From NCBI GenBank assembly GCA_019722365.1, contig JADFUC010002021.1, forward strand, positions 62,001 through 126,000: DNA of 64,000 nucleotides. Direction: 5' to 3'. The stretch is from Lithospermum erythrorhizon (taxonomy: Eukaryota; Streptophyta; Magnoliopsida; Boraginales; Boraginaceae). The notes beneath the pieces were generated by a model that was not told the DNA's origin, searched no databases, and saw only the letters and a list, made by a program, of their open reading frames with translations. Positions within the stretch are counted from its first letter, which is position 1; every line of letters starts with the position of its first letter. Shown piece by piece: positions 1 through 14,400 of the stretch. Both the position numbers and the translations under genes were made by a program.

Positions 1-419
1 GAACGAGTTTGACTCCCTGGCAGCTATTTTTTTTTTTGCTTTATATCACTCCAATGAAGAGATTCTAGATGCAGATGAAACTCTCAAATTCCAACATAAA
101 TTTCTACCATCTACTCATTTTTTGCCTTCAAAACCTAAAACTCTCCAACTCCCAAATTGCAGCACACAACACATCCTTAGAATTTTAGAACTGCTTTACT
201 TTATGAAATCATTTAGCATTATTATTGTTATTTTTATCATTTATTAGTTTTCATATTTCGGTATACATTAAATTTTAGAAATACCCATTTATTAAATTCT
301 GAATCCATCCATGAGGAGCACTAACAAGAAAAATAAACAAAAGCAAGCATAACATACATAACACAATAAAACACATACGTAGTAGGAAAAGAAAAGCATG
401 CAAGTTGAGAAAAACGAAA
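1..419. other. AT-rich spacer, no gene seen
   Basis: No coding stretch, RNA gene or clear repeat structure is visible between the window edge and the tRNA. The sequence is AT-rich with short homopolymers only. Confidence 0.6.
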
Positions 420-493
420 TGGCTTCGCCCGGGTTCGAACCGGAGACCTTCAGTGTGTTAGACTGACGTGATAACCAACTACACCACGAAACC
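420..493 (-). tRNA. tRNA-Val (anticodon AAC)
   Basis: Read on the minus strand this is a 73-base tRNA plus discriminator A. The acceptor stem GGTTTCG pairs with CGAAGCC (one G-T wobble). The B box GGTTCGAACCC forms a perfect T-arm, and TGGTGTAGTTGG gives the A box. The anticodon stem TCAGT/ACTGA encloses the loop CTAACAC, so the anticodon is AAC, decoding GTT valine. No intron and no genomic CCA are present, as expected for a nuclear tRNA gene. It lies about 1.2 kb beyond the 3' end of the NAC gene. Confidence 0.95.
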
Positions 494-499
494 CTTTAA

Positions 500-1440
500 T
501 TTTAGAGAGCTTTCATTTAATATCGAACTAAAAAACAAGCCTTGAATTGGGTATTTGAGCTAAATTGATCAAACCTCAAACCTCATCTTTGGTTTTTAAT
601 TTATTTTGTTATTTTATTATGAAAATTTTGAATTCTTTTTCGAACTTTCTAATTATTCGAATCAAATCGAACTTAATTTTTTTCGATTCTTTCAATCCTC
701 AATTGTGACAGCAAAGCTCACCCTAACTCTTTTCAAGTTTGATAAACCGTGCTCATTTGGCTAACTTGTTCACGCACTTCTGCCATTTGGTAGTGTATCC
801 CTCGTTATATTTTGTATTACATCCCATTGAAATTGTGATATTTACGCTGATTTTATATAAATTAAATAGAATAATAATAGAAAAAACATGCTATTATGTT
901 TAACAAGATAATGTATTTAAATCCGTAGCTCCAATGTTGAAAGCAATGTCACTTATTTTAACATATACAACTCGTATTATCGATATATTCTATTCTATTC
1001 ATTTCAATTGACGTTTTAACTTTTTGAAATAAAACAAGAAACATCAATTACTTATTAAAATATTGCATTATGAAAAACCACAAGTACAATATTACGAAAA
1101 CATGCAAAAAATAAATTTAATAATATCTATTTTATACATGTATATATTAAAATAAAAAATAAAAAAATATTTGTGATAAAAGCTTCAACTCAAATTAAAA
1201 TGAATTTTGTAATTGCAGGAGTACTAAATTCGACTAACTTCGACTATTGTAATGTCTACCTTGTCCTTTGAATTAAAAATTTCAATTATTTCAAAGTTGT
1301 TTAAAATGCTAAAATTGGCATAACTTACATAAGTTTTCACCTGTAACTGCACCTCACACAAAGTTCCATCATATCAACAATATATAGGTTATCCACATCA
1401 AGTTGGTTCATACTAAGTTTCTAACTCAATTAAGAAAAGA
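500..1440. other. AT-rich spacer downstream of the NAC gene
   Basis: No supported gene is seen here. The stretch is AT-rich, without a long open frame or a recognisable repeat. The segment from about 1440 to 1663 is presumably the NAC 3' untranslated region. Confidence 0.5.
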
Positions 1441-1663
1441 AAGACAACCCATGGCTGCCCTCTCCGTCCCTCAGGCGGTCCGAGAGGTCGAACGACTACA
1501 GTTAAAGAGTTCTACACAGACTCATCTGGCATCCATCATTGTACATTTCAGCTAACACCAAACTGTTATCAACACACATACAAAGATAAAAAGAAGGGAA
1601 CCTCTGCCTATCGAAAGTGCTATAAATAGGATAGGATGGCCTGTACAAAGATTCGGCATCCCC

Positions 1664-4600
1664 TCAAAGTTTCCATGGAGATCTAACGAACGCCCATATA
1701 CCAATCAAGACTAAGAGTAGACTTGCAAGGAGAAGCACCTTGGGCAAGAACATGAACGATGAAGCTGAATTCTCTTTTGCAACTTTGGCAGAAGCGTGAG
1801 GGACTTCCTCTTCTACATCTTGATAAGACCTCTCCATAATTTTATCATCGTTAGATCTACGAGCACCCTTCTCAACAACTTTATCAAGCAATTGATCATT
1901 AACCTCATCTAGAGTGGTGGTATCATCATCATCAATTGACTTCTCATCCTACATGTAGCAGACGAGTTATGAATTTGAAATTTAAAAAATAATTGTCATA
2001 TTTTAGCAAAGGTTTCACCTTAGTTGCAGTCAGCTGTTTCTCATGAGTAAGGTCACTGGAGTCTGAATTTGAAGCTGGCATGCATTCTGCTGGTCCAACT
2101 TGAAATTTCATTTGCAAGCGTATTCTTCTTCGGGCAGTTCCCTGTGCTGCTAAGTGATGTTCATTTTCTTGGCTAGGGCGTTGGCGAGACCTGATCATGA
2201 TTCCTGTCCCAGAATTAGCTTCACTCGCCAAGGGAGTACCATGTAGAGGATATCCTTGTTCATTCAGCAGGCTAGAGGGCTGATTGAAAGCATATGCAGT
2301 AGAGGAAGTATCCTGCACAAAACAATTTCTGCATAAATCCACTGTTTCGAGCGACATCAGAAAAACAAAGAGTATAATACACATCACTTACCATAGCGAC
2401 AGCACTATGAAATTCAAGATGACCCTTTGGCTCATTTTTTTGCCACAAGTTATTCTCAAAAGGAGCAGGCTGAACCTGAATGTCAGGTGAGCTCATATAT
2501 AAGTCGCATGTGAGAGAAAATTAGTATTATATGGAGTAATAAAATTGCTGAAACCTAAACTTTGCACCTACATCATTCAATGCTGCAACAGAGAGCAAAC
2601 ATTCTCTAAAGCAACACCGATACGATGATACTGCAAGTTGACCATTATTTACTACTCCCTTCATCTCAAAATATTTGATTGTTTAGAACTAAAGTGTTTC
2701 TCAAAATATTGTATATAGTGATACTTTTTCATTATCTTTACACTTTTGTCCGTCCCTAAAAAGTTTCATTCTCATCCTAAAGTGTAATGATTACCTCCAA
2801 GTAATGTAGAGCAAAAGAGAAAAATTGGATAGCTCCTTAGTAAAGTACTTTTGCTCTGAATAATCAACTATCTTCAGACGGAGGGAGTATATATCTATCA
2901 TTAGTACTTCAGAAGCTTACCAGTCCATGGAACCTTTCTGGCTCCACCTGGCTACAAGATCCACCATCCTCAGCGAATTCCCTACTTATTGTATTAATGC
3001 AGCTTGGCACCTCATTCGCAACAGCTGGATAGAAGCCCAAATTCTCATTCGAGACTTCCTCTGGAGTGCCAAGGATCGAGAATAACTCATCAATGTCTTT
3101 TTCAAATTGAAGTTCAGCAGCTTTCTGGTCTGTCATGTCATCATTGAACTGATTATTAAAGGAGGAAACAAGTTCTGGTTGCATTTGTGCATGCGGAGGA
3201 GAGAACATCTTCCAATCGAGAGATTCTGATCCAGGGTCCCAAAAATCTCCCAGCGCTTTTTCCAGCTCAGGATCCGGCTGAAACACAACATGAAATAAAA
3301 GGTTAGGGACCATTGTAGATAGTACGAATAACGTAGAGAAATCAACCAATTTGAGATCTCCCGCTCACAGGTAAGGATGTTATGTCCAAATTATGGTCTT
3401 CCACATCATCAGCAATACAACTGCTTTGCCAGTCATTTGATAACGGAGTACCAATTGCTACACTCTCAACAATAGTCTCTGGACCTAGAGCTTGCAGTTC
3501 AGCAGAAGTGCCGGAAACGGGAGTCACAGCATCAAAAATTTCACCTTCTTGAGACTTACTGATGGTTGGAGATGAGGTATTATGCTCAGCTTCATCCACC
3601 TTCAGGTCATTCTTTTTAAATAAGCGACAGAGAATATAAGCACCCTGTGGGGATAGACATTGTAAAAAATAACTGAGATTATATCAACTACCAACATAAA
3701 TCATAAAAAATATATGATAGGAAACTGTTTTCTTAAGAACCCTGAAAGAGATTACTACCTAGATCCCAATCTAAGTGGGAGGTTTGGCAAATCATTCCAA
3801 AAAAACTCGATATTGACTTTAAATTATTTTTATTCAAATAAAATATCTAAATGTCCAAAGTTTTTGGCATATATATGTTGTTGAGTAGTATCAATCTTTT
3901 ATTAAAACTCAGAGTTATATGGATGAACTATTACTTTAAAAGTGAGCTGAATATTTTGTTGAAAAAAACTCACATAAACTATGGTGGAGAGAGTATTATT
4001 TATAGAGTTATCTCTTGTCGCCATATAATAGCATTCATAGCAGCTTTCCTACCTCGAATTACTAAAAGCCACTCCCTATACAAGGTTGAGGACTGGTTTT
4101 TAACTAGATGTTTGAAATCAGACCGTACTTCATTCTTTACATTTGACAGAAATTCACAGAAGGAACTAGTGGTGCTAAAGGGAGCCATCATATGAGGACT
4201 CTCTAGCAAAGCATCAGATTTTGCCAGGGGGTCAATACTATATAGAGAGTGATATTTAGATATTTAGCATTTTAAGCACCCAAAACAGAGAAATCCTAAA
4301 ATTTCTCCATCTCCTATGAGTGATCTAATGTTAAACATACTAGAAGTTGACTAAAGGAACTCTTTATGTATGCACCTCTTCATATCAATCATAGGAGCAT
4401 GTCACAGGTCACTGTAACATAAGAGATCGAATTCTCTGTAAGCAAGACATATGCTAATTCATGAGCACCAAGATCAATACTTAATAAGTTAAAGGAGATA
4501 AACCAAGTATTTTGTGCACAGAAACCTAATGATTTTGACTATTTGAAATGGTGCGAGCCAAGAAACAAGCAATAAACTATAATGGCATTTAAAATAGAAA

Positions 4601-6035
4601 CGAGTCTCCCACCTGCCCAGGGTGTGTACCATCCAGTTCCTTATCAGTAGCACGATACTCATGTATTACCCAATTGCTTCTTTTGCCATCAGGAGCACGG
4701 CCAGTGTAAAAGACCAATGTTTTCTTGATACCAATTCTAGACCCTTTCTTAGAAGTAATGTTCCTGTCTTTACCAGTTGCCTTCCAGTATCCTTTCTCTG
4801 TTGCACGGTTCAACCGCTGTCCATTCTGGTATTTCCTATCCTTGGGGCAGAAGAAGAACCATTCATTATCGTGCGACTCTACAATCGACAGATCTGCATA
4901 GTATGCGGAACTGAAGAGTTAGTTCCAATAGCTCAATAAAGTAATGATCTTTCACAATAATTGGAAAATAAAGTTATTGAACAAAATTAACCCCAATTTT
5001 CTTAAAAAATCTAAGAAGTGAGACATGGATAAAAAATTCTCAAAACACACTTTAAAGCACAACATCAACACACAAAGCCATCAACTTCATTCCACATTTT
5101 TCAAATACATCCTCTACTGATGTAGTTTCCATGTCCTACGGAGTCAAAGATTTTATATGCTCCGACTCGCAACAAATCAAAATGGCTCATTACACTACCT
5201 ACGCTTCTTATCTATTGTGAAGTAGTAGATAGTGTTTACACTTCACTCTTGGGTCATTCGAAAACAGGCTCCCTGTTGTCACGGGATAAGTAAAGTTTGT
5301 GTGCTATGCAACCCCCCACCCCCCCGGCTTAGACGGGAGCCACATCGAGACATGTTGATGTATCCTCTGCTGATGTACTCAAAGACAACACTTAAGTCTT
5401 AAGGATACTCTAAACTAACCATGACCAAGTTCCAATTTTTCTCCAAATAATTCTACATTTTTCACTAGATTAAACGGCATACATACATGGGTATGAACCA
5501 GAAAAGTAACTCAAAAAACCAAACTTTCCAGAAAAGAAAAACAAGCATCAACTATAAGCCAGAATATACTATGGTCAACCTAGCTAACTACCAACTAATT
5601 CCAAAACAACATTAATCAAAACAAAACAAGCTTCATCTCAAATCATGCATGGTAATAAAAACTGAATACCATGTTCAGTGGAGGAACTAAGCGGAAAATT
5701 TTGAAAACTATTTTTTTACTATCAAAAAATGTAATTTTACCATTCATTTATTATTAAACAAATAAGTTGTTCGCCCATATATAAAATTCATGATTCCGCC
5801 ACCGATTATCATCATAAAATCTGCTAATAAAAAAAATATTACTGAAACAAAAAGTCAACTATAATATACCAGGTAGATCCCAAGGCTCCCATTTGCAGAC
5901 ATCAATTTCACGAATAATACTAACTTGTTTATCAAAACCATTAATTTTCAACCTCAAATAATGGTCAATAAGCTCCTCATCAGTTGGTCTGAACCTATAC
6001 CCAACTGGTAAACTACTAGCAGGAAGAACACCCAT
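1664..6035 (-). CDS. NAC transcription factor with C-terminal membrane anchor (NTL type)
   Basis: Exons (minus strand): 5870-6035, 4613-4893, 3369-3644, 2921-3277, 2392-2475, 2019-2312, 1664-1948. Lengths sum to 1743 nt, giving 580 aa, and every junction has GT/AG and matching phase. Exons 1-3 hold the NAC DNA-binding domain (about residues 8-160): subdomain A reads [15 protein letters not shown] ends in WEPWDLP, C has [12 protein letters not shown] and [12 protein letters not shown] has WVIHEYR. The middle is acidic and low in complexity, as in activation regions. The last 26 residues form a hydrophobic helix (about 556-573) followed by RSPWKL, the hallmark of membrane-tethered NTL proteins, which are cleaved off a membrane under stress and move to the nucleus. 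The domain sequence is closest by eye to the NTL6/NTL9 (NAC062) group, so cold, drought, osmotic or defence signalling is a family-based inference. The start is the first ATG ahead of the conserved domain. Confidence 0.93.
2655..2887. mobile_element. Stowaway-like MITE in NAC intron 4
   Basis: A 233-bp element begins CTCCCTTCATCTCAAAAT and ends GACGGAGGGAG, so its ends are imperfect inverted repeats of the Stowaway CTCCCTCCGTC type. It is flanked by TA on both sides (2653-2654 and 2888-2889). It sits just inside intron 4, next to the exon 4 donor at 2915-2920, and has no coding capacity. Confidence 0.8.
5216..5362 (+). mobile_element. Angio-domain SINE fragment in NAC intron 2
   Basis: The stretch has the 3' domain shared by many angiosperm SINEs: GGGTCATTCGAAAACAG, CTCCCTG, then a C-rich run followed by GGCTTAGACGGGAGCC. 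It is clearly related to the copy at 42401-42550, including the shared lead-in GAAGTAGTA(G/A)ATAGTGTTT. No intact tRNA-like head is seen, so this is probably a 5'-truncated or diverged copy. Confidence 0.65.
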
Positions 6036-8481
6036 ACCAATAAAAATAAAAACCTTTTTTTTTTGTTCTTTTCTTCAAGTATTAATTAATGAAACAAAGC
6101 AAAATATCAAGAAAGTGAAAAAGGGGTACTAGAAAAAGTGGAGATAGTCAGATAGAGATATGTGAGTTGCCACTATTATTGCATACTCCGTCTATGTAAT
6201 AACATGGGAAAATATCAAGAATATCAAACTTCTAAAAAAAATGCTTGTATCGCATTTTAATAAAAGTTGTATTTATAAATAACTTATATTTTATAAGTTG
6301 TGAAAATGCCTATCTAAGATCAAATTAAATATTATATAAATATTAGTTAGATATTATCAAAAAAATAAAAAAAATGTATTTATATCGCTTTAATAAAACT
6401 TGTATTTATAACACCCACTTTATGTTGGGGACATCTATCTAAGATCAAATTAAATATTATATAAATATTTGTTGATATTTAGATATTGCTGATATTGATT
6501 CTAAATATGTACTGCTTGAGAAATGTATTTGGTTTTTAAAGATAATTTCGACCATTAATTATTAATTACTTATTCTAATAAATATAAAATTTATATCATT
6601 GGGGATGCCGTCTCGAAATTATTTTATAATATTATTTTTTATAAACGTATAATTTAAAGCACACCGACGTCAAATAAGCTATTTTTGACATGAAAATCCA
6701 AGTTAAAAAAAGTGAGGTTTCAAGTGATGATTTTTCTCAATCTTTTTCTACTAGGTAATCTAGTATCTTTTTAAAAAAACTCATTCATCGCCACCTTACA
6801 CAAGCATCAAAACTCAAGCATCTCTTAAAACAATGGTATGCTTTCCTAACCACTGCAGGCCACTGGACGCTCTCGGTGCACTAAGATCCTTATGCATTTA
6901 AGATAATCATTCTGGCCATTGTGGTCGGACTCACATGGGATTTTTTGACCACATTCTCTATAGACCTCTTATCTTTCTTTCTCCTACTGCAGCATAAGAA
7001 GCGAACCTAAAAGAAGATATCAAAGAACCACAAAAGGCTTTTATTATCGGACAGCTCATAATGTTCATATTCTCCATCTATTATGCGCCTACATTTAGCA
7101 TTGGGAGTATTATATATATTTTTTTCTCTTATAGACATAACTGTTGGATATTTAAGTAAGAAAAATAAATTACTATATTTAAGAGTTCATGGGGTCTGAT
7201 CAGTATTTTTTATCAAAAAAAATAGATGTTATGTAATGTAACTTTTAGTAAAAATTGATATAAACTCAAATTTTTATGAAAAATATGATGATATTCTTGA
7301 CAGTTTTGCCTCCTAAAGATAAAAAGAAAATAAAGTTTGTCTTTTTGGGATTAAAGAAGTGTGTTTTTAGACAGAATAGGATAGAAATATTCTGGTTAAA
7401 ATTCAGTGGGGTTTCATGATCTGTTTCAAAAGAGTGTCACAGCCAAAGAACAATAAAGGGAAATTACAAAGAAAGTGAGGTGAGGTTGAGTGCTCAAGAA
7501 GGAAAGCAACAAAGTCTTTTTTGCTTTGCTCTTTGTTGGAGTTTGCAAAACCATTATTGTATGTTTCTATGTTTTCTTTTTGCAAGATCAATAATTCACT
7601 AAAATGTTTTAAATAATATTTTATGGTTTAGACTTTTAAAACAAAAACACAACCAACTAAAAACATGGAAAATACTTTGATTTCTAATTAGGGTGTAATG
7701 CTAAACTACTACTCCTAATTGGTGGTCAAAACATATACACAAATTTGGTGATACCATATAAATAAGATCTTATAACGGAGATGACCAAATTTGCCAGGAA
7801 TATCAGTGATCGAAAACGATTCAGGTTCAAGTTGAACAGGATGATCGAATGAAATTTTTTAATAAATATAAATGATCTTTAATGCCATTTGTCTTATTTT
7901 TAATTGTTAAACTATACCATTAGTGTAGTCCCTAAGTGTCACTTTAGTTAAATAACTGTACACTAAATTTACATATAGCTATATATGTTGACAAGTCAAT
8001 TTAACAAGATAAATTTGATATCTAAATCTTTATTTGTAGGTTACATGAAAATGGTCAAGTATTGCATCATACTACTAAAGATTCTTTTTCCAAACACATT
8101 TTCATCTTAATTATTGAAGGAAAACACGTTTTCTTCTTTTTTGTAAATATAAAAATCCGAATTGTGACAATCTTTTAGAAATGGAGGAATATATTTTACA
8201 ACAGAAACAAAAAACATGTTCAGGTGTATGAATAGACATGGCAATTTGAAGGCTTGCAATGTAATGTTTTGGCATTACAATTTAGAGAGATTTCTGTAAA
8301 ATAAACATCCCCAATTTTTTTTAACACCATCTTCTGGGTAGACATTTTTTCTACACTATCAATCGAAATCTATTTACAATATTTGGAATGATACAAGGGC
8401 AATATAAGTCTCATCATCTTTTGAGGAGCTATATTAACAAATAACAATGATGGATTCAACTTGCTACCTTAATTTTCCTAC
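6036..8481. other. Spacer between NAC promoter and RSH 3' end
   Basis: This is about 2.4 kb, AT-rich and without a supported gene. The first 100 bases are the NAC 5' untranslated region. Around 6186-6660 are MITE-like pieces (a left end resembling TACTCCGTCTATGTAATAAC, and internal copies of a 'GACCATTAATTATTAATTA' repeat also found near 52570). The last 200-250 bases are probably the RSH 3' untranslated region. Confidence 0.5.
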
Positions 8482-11400
8482 TTACATTTTCACTTCAACT
8501 ACATCCCCATCCTTTAGCTCTGTACTCGGTAGCACGAGCTGGCCGTTGACAGAAACCAGCTTCCCTTCCAACCCTGTCCTTCTGGCAGCATCTGCGGCAG
8601 TGCTACCACTAGTCAACCTCATTATCTCACCATTAGGCCAACAAACGATCACCACTTCATTTAGTGAAATAGAACCTCTTCGGACATAAGTCACCTCCTG
8701 TGTTGGTTGTCGAAGACCAGCCTCAGAACGTAACTCTTCCTCCCATTGAAGCATTGTCCTCAGTAAGGATACCTACACAATGACCATGAATTGATATGCA
8801 TCAGCTGAAGGAAACGACTACTATATAATTATCAAAATCTTGGTAAGATTCGAGCATGTTTGGATGTAGCAAATTTTGCTAAGATTTATTTTCCTACTAC
8901 TTGCAAATAACCTGCAAGAAATACTTCCCACAGAATACTATTAGTAGATTCTCACAAGGCGACTTCTTTGATGCAATGGTAACACTTCTATCTATAGATG
9001 GATGCAGAATTGTTATTACTTGACAGTTAGAGACATTGTATTTTTTCCTGTGGCATTAACATAGTTGTAATGTAATCAAGTATTCGTGGGGAAACAAATG
9101 TTGATAAAACAATTGTCAGTTAATGAAAACAACTCTGATGCATACGTAACACACATTTTCCTTAAAACATATTTGCCTCCTTCCATAGGTTAACATATTA
9201 TTCCATAGGTTGTCTCGAAATCATGTCTTAACTCTTAACCGTCGGATCGTAGAATCCTAACAGTTACGTTGAGCTAGCTATTAACTGCTTCTAAAATCTT
9301 GAACATTTCAAAATAATTATTTGTTCAGTTCGCACTTGACCTAAAAAACAAAATTGCTAACATGGCCATCTTTCCTAGGCATTTTGGTCTTGTAAAGAGA
9401 TGGACTTAATGTGTATAGCAATTCCCTCTCTTCAATAACTTCGAGTACAATTCCAGATGCTGAAGCCACTTCCTTAAGGCTTAAACAATATTCTACAAGG
9501 TGATGAGGAGGCCAGTTATCCCTACAGCCTACATGGTATTATTTTGACTAATTCCTTTAATAAAAATAAAGGTAACGTAATTTGGTAAGTGATAACTAAT
9601 TCTTGAAGTTCGGTAATCAATTTAGAGTGTAAAAATCATAAAAATATCAAATACTTCTGATATTATCAGATCTATATATGCAGAGAAAACAATGGGCTCT
9701 CTCTTGACATACCTTGTTGTTGAGGCCATTATCCAACATGGTTCGTGTGGTAATGCCAACAGAGTTTTGTGTCCCATGCGTTGAGTTAGATAGGTCTTCC
9801 GGTATAGGTTTGTCCTCCATAACAGAAGATGTTACAGCACGATATTCAGTTTCTTCTTGCTCTGTCAATTCAAGGACTTGGATGAAGGTTGGTAGTAGGC
9901 GGTGAAATTGGTCCTCCTGCATAGAAACAAAACCTCATATTTTAAACAGCAATTGTTCCTAGTAAGAAAGGATTTTCTTGTTAAACAGAAAAACAGATGC
10001 TAAGATTGGCAGCATGAGGCAAATCTATTCAGATCGTGCTTAAAAGTGAGAAATATTTGATGGTACAAATCTTTCTTGACCACGCAATGAAAAAGTAATA
10101 TCGTATATTAGTTTTCTCAAACACAGGAAGTAGAAATTTTCACCTTTTGACATGATATGCAGGGAAGCAGCAAGGTTCATGAAAATCTATTTTTAAAAAG
10201 TAGAAAAAAGAAGGAAAATGCTGCAATATGGAAAGAGAAGAAGAAAGAAAAAACCAGGTAAAAAAAGAAGTATGACATACTTTATGATATATCCCATCGC
10301 GGCACAGTGTATATTTCTCCAGGCAAGTACACCAATCCCCATGGCCTGGTTCACACCACCACTCATCAGAGACCTAGAAGACAATAAAGTAATCAATGGG
10401 AGGAAGTTCAGAACATGAAGGCTCACTACTAAGTACTGATACAGATGGTTGCTAAGATATCTGGAGAACTCCATATCCAAATAGGGATTTACATGATGAG
10501 CAATTCCTTGGAAATTTCTGCCAAAGTGAGTTCTTTAAGATGAATAATGTCCATTTACCTTTTTATACAATCTAGCATAAGCTTCCCATCTTTTTATTTG
10601 GTTAGAAGATCTTCTATCAGCTACTGCTTCGGAAGCTGCTAGGCCAAAACTCACTGCCACGAGCAATTCTCTCCCATCATTGTCTACTCTGTAAACAAAC
10701 ATAAAATAAAGAGATGGTAATATATGTAAAATAAACTATACGTGCACAGTCCCAATTCGAATGGTTAGACTTGGCATACATATTTATAGTTTTATCCAGA
10801 GTCGAGTTAGTAGTAGAGCACATAGTTACCTTATACTGATGAACCGATTTATAAGGGGGAAACATTTAGACACGCTTTTGTTTGAAATTTGGAAAGAAAA
10901 AGAAACAAGTCGTCGTTAGTTGAAACATAAGGTCTAAATTAAATTGAGAACTGAATATAAGAATGGAAAATATGTTGGAATAAAGAAAGACATCATAAGT
11001 TTTGGGCAACTCGTTTATTCATATTTAGGAAGGAGGAAGTGTAGGTTACCTGACAATAACAGCAGCAAGCAAGTGACCTGCTTCAACTCGAAGAACTGGA
11101 TGCCCTTCCTTCAGACTTTGGTACTTCTTGTATGCTTCATCGTCAGTTGAACCTTCTTCTTCCATATCTTTGGAGAGATATGAAGTTGGAATTATTTTTG
11201 AATCAACGGTCGTGATATTTGCAGGCAAAATATCCTCTGTTTCTTTGTAGAGCCAATGCGCAGCAAGCCCATGCTCAGCATAATCATGCATCCGCTAAAA
11301 AGAGAGATTCAGTAGCATACAACTTAATACAAATCCTAAAAGAAGCAATGCTACCATAAACCACAAGTAGTGTGATACCTGTGTTCTTATTTGAACTTCC

Positions 11401-14400
11401 AAAGGTGAATTGTCAGGACCTTGAACTGCTGTATGCAAGGACTAGCGTAGTATCACGAGAAAAAATGAGTTCATGAACAGTTATAACTATTTAACTATAA
11501 TATTTATGAAGAAGAACGAGAAACACGTTGTACTAAGCACTCATAAGATCTTACCTGGTAGCCACTGGGTTTTGGGTTCACGATGTAGTCATCAAATTCA
11601 CCATCAATTGGTGCCCACAGCCTGCCAAGACATGAAAACAAATGTTAGTAGATTCTAGTGACAACATTTTGATGCACAGACGGATACCAGATACATTTAG
11701 GACACTGTATAGCAAGGTGCAAGTCAACTAAGACTCGGGTCATCATAAAACTACATTTAATAGTTATACAGAATGCAGTGGTTAAGGTGGATATGCAATG
11801 TCTGGATTCATTCACCTATGGACAATGTCGAGAAGATTGTAACAGCCTTGCACGGCCTGTCCATGCAAAGTCCCATTTTTATCTCCAACAATGACTCTCA
11901 GAGCACGAGCATCGTACACTTTATCAATGCTAACATACTTCCTCTTCATCTGTCATGGGTGAGTTCTTATAAATAAATTCTGAGAAAAATAGATCAACAT
12001 ACCTCAATTCTTCTTTTTTACAATAAACTATTTCCAGACTCATTGTGAATTTTATAGCTAAACTCTTACCTTGCTATACATACTATACAGGCTCTTTAAT
12101 CGGCCAGATAAAGTAACTTCCATCCCTGGAATATATCTGCCAGCATAAACATGTCACATAAGTTAGTCCACAAAAATAAAGATCAAACTGAAAATTTCCT
12201 GGTTAAGTATCAATTAATAGGAACATACGATGTTGATATGAACAACTCCCGCTCCAGTGCTTCCTCGCAAATCACTAGAGATGCTAGAGCAATACCTGCA
12301 TCCTGTACCACTTTTGGCATTGTTTGTTTCCCTGAACCTGTTCCCAGATTTTCAAGAAAATGGGAGCGTCTTTTCCGATCCAAAACTAGATCAAATGGTA
12401 GCACAGCTTGTAGAAGGACCTGAAGTATAACAGAACTGTTGGCCCACGATGTTTCTGGTTATAGTAATTTAAATCCAGAAGGAAATATAGTTGGACACAC
12501 AAAAACGAAAACTAATATGATTGTATAATGATTTAAAAAGATGCTTATTCCGGAACATTTACATATGTAAGAATGAAAAGAAAAAATATTCATCTTAAAT
12601 TGGTAATGAGTTCCGTACTGTATGTTAACCAAACAAAAATAATCTGATGTAAGTACTTCGATAATATGGACTCATCCTTGTTGTGTGTGGCATGTGCCAA
12701 GAATATTTATCAACAGCTTTAATTTTGATAAACAAATAAGCTAAGGTAATGGGTAATTCTGGGAAAAGAGGCTGCTCTATAAATTAGTAGCATAATTTTG
12801 GGAGAAAATGTGCTGACAAGATACCATGAACTAGTAAATTAACTACTCAAGACAAACTTAGTATAAAAATAAAATTAAAAAATGAGACCTATTTAATATC
12901 TAGTATCTAGACAAACCTTCATGCTTATATTATCAGGATCACTTTTCACAGGTTCTTCACATTCTGATATTAAATTTTTCTGATCTGGTAGTGCTAAAGA
13001 GGTGGATCTAGCAGAATTTCTTCTCTGAGGGCCTATAGAATTGGCAACCCTCCAAACTGAAGCTAGATCAGCTCTCATACGTAAGAATACATGAGGCTGC
13101 ATGTGACAATTATACATGGTCACAAGACTGATGTGGTAATTTCAAACATATGCACTTCCACCACATATTATTTATGTGATGTTGATAAGGGGAAGAATGA
13201 TGAGCATACTTGCAGAACTGCAAAACAGAGATCTTCAAGCTCAGCTTTTAGTGCCCATAAGCCTAACCTAGAAGCAAGTGAGCACCAGATAGCTAATGTC
13301 TCCTGGGCAACAGCTTCAGCTTTGGCCAAAGGTAGTGCATATCTGCAAGAAAATCACATCCTAACAATGAAGCATATAATATTGAAATAATATCATTCAA
13401 AATGCGTTCCATCAGAGTAGCATGATCATCACAATTCCTACTCTGAAACTAAAACAGAACACTCTAAAATAAAGTAAGTCAACTAGAGTGCCAATGACAT
13501 AAGCATCATAAATTCATGACTGCGCTGAAAGTCTGATTGAGTTAAAGCTTATTACATGGTTCTCATGTTGTGAAGGCGATCTGCAAGCTTGATGAGAACC
13601 ACACGTGGATCGTTAACCATCCCCAGAAGCATTACACGTAAATTATCTGCCTAGAACAGACACTAGAGTTTATCAAGAAATGAAAAGGTAGATAACACTG
13701 TCATTGAAATTCTGAGGCAAAAGCGAAAAAAGTCTGCATCACAAGTAGTTTGTGACTTCAAGTGAGGCATCAAGTCATCTCCACATACTAGTTATACATC
13801 AGCCAACCTAATGTGAATAGTAATGTTTTACAAAGCAGTATGAGTTTCACTAGCCTTAGAAATGAAAATTAAGTGCGACAGTAAGGCCTTAATAACTATA
13901 ACTGGATCATTCACATCTTATAGGGAAAGCTTTTTCTGCAATAACCTATTGGTATAAACATGTATGAATTTACCTCTTCATTGCTGAGTTTAGTTTGATT
14001 CACATTTACTCTGCGGTTTCTTCGCAACAACTACAAAACAAACATAATCAAGATTTTAACTCAGAAGAGACTTCAAAGTAATCTACAAATATATTTTGGG
14101 CCCATTATTTTTTCCTTAGATTAAGTTATTGAGACTACTTACATCAATGATCTAAAAGGAATGAAATCAGTTTTAGTGCAAGTGTTTCCCAAAAGGGAAT
14201 GATTTTTGCACTCCAATTTTTTATGATAACACTACATCTTTTTGTTATTATAGAACAATGTTTATACTAGAATTGGGGTGCCATTATCAGCCATTGGAGT
14301 GGGAAAATCATTGGGCTCCCAGAATAAGCAGAAGCCGGAATTTTAAACAGAAACAAACAGGGCTCTAGATATAGCATAAACAAAGTCATCTCAAAGAAGT

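Noticed and set aside
1944..2387. 147-residue open frame as a separate gene
   Set aside because: It contains NAC exon 6 plus intron read-through at both ends.
3851..4195. 114-residue plus-strand frame in the NAC locus
   Set aside because: Lies within NAC intron 2 (3645-4612), with no homology or promoter signs.
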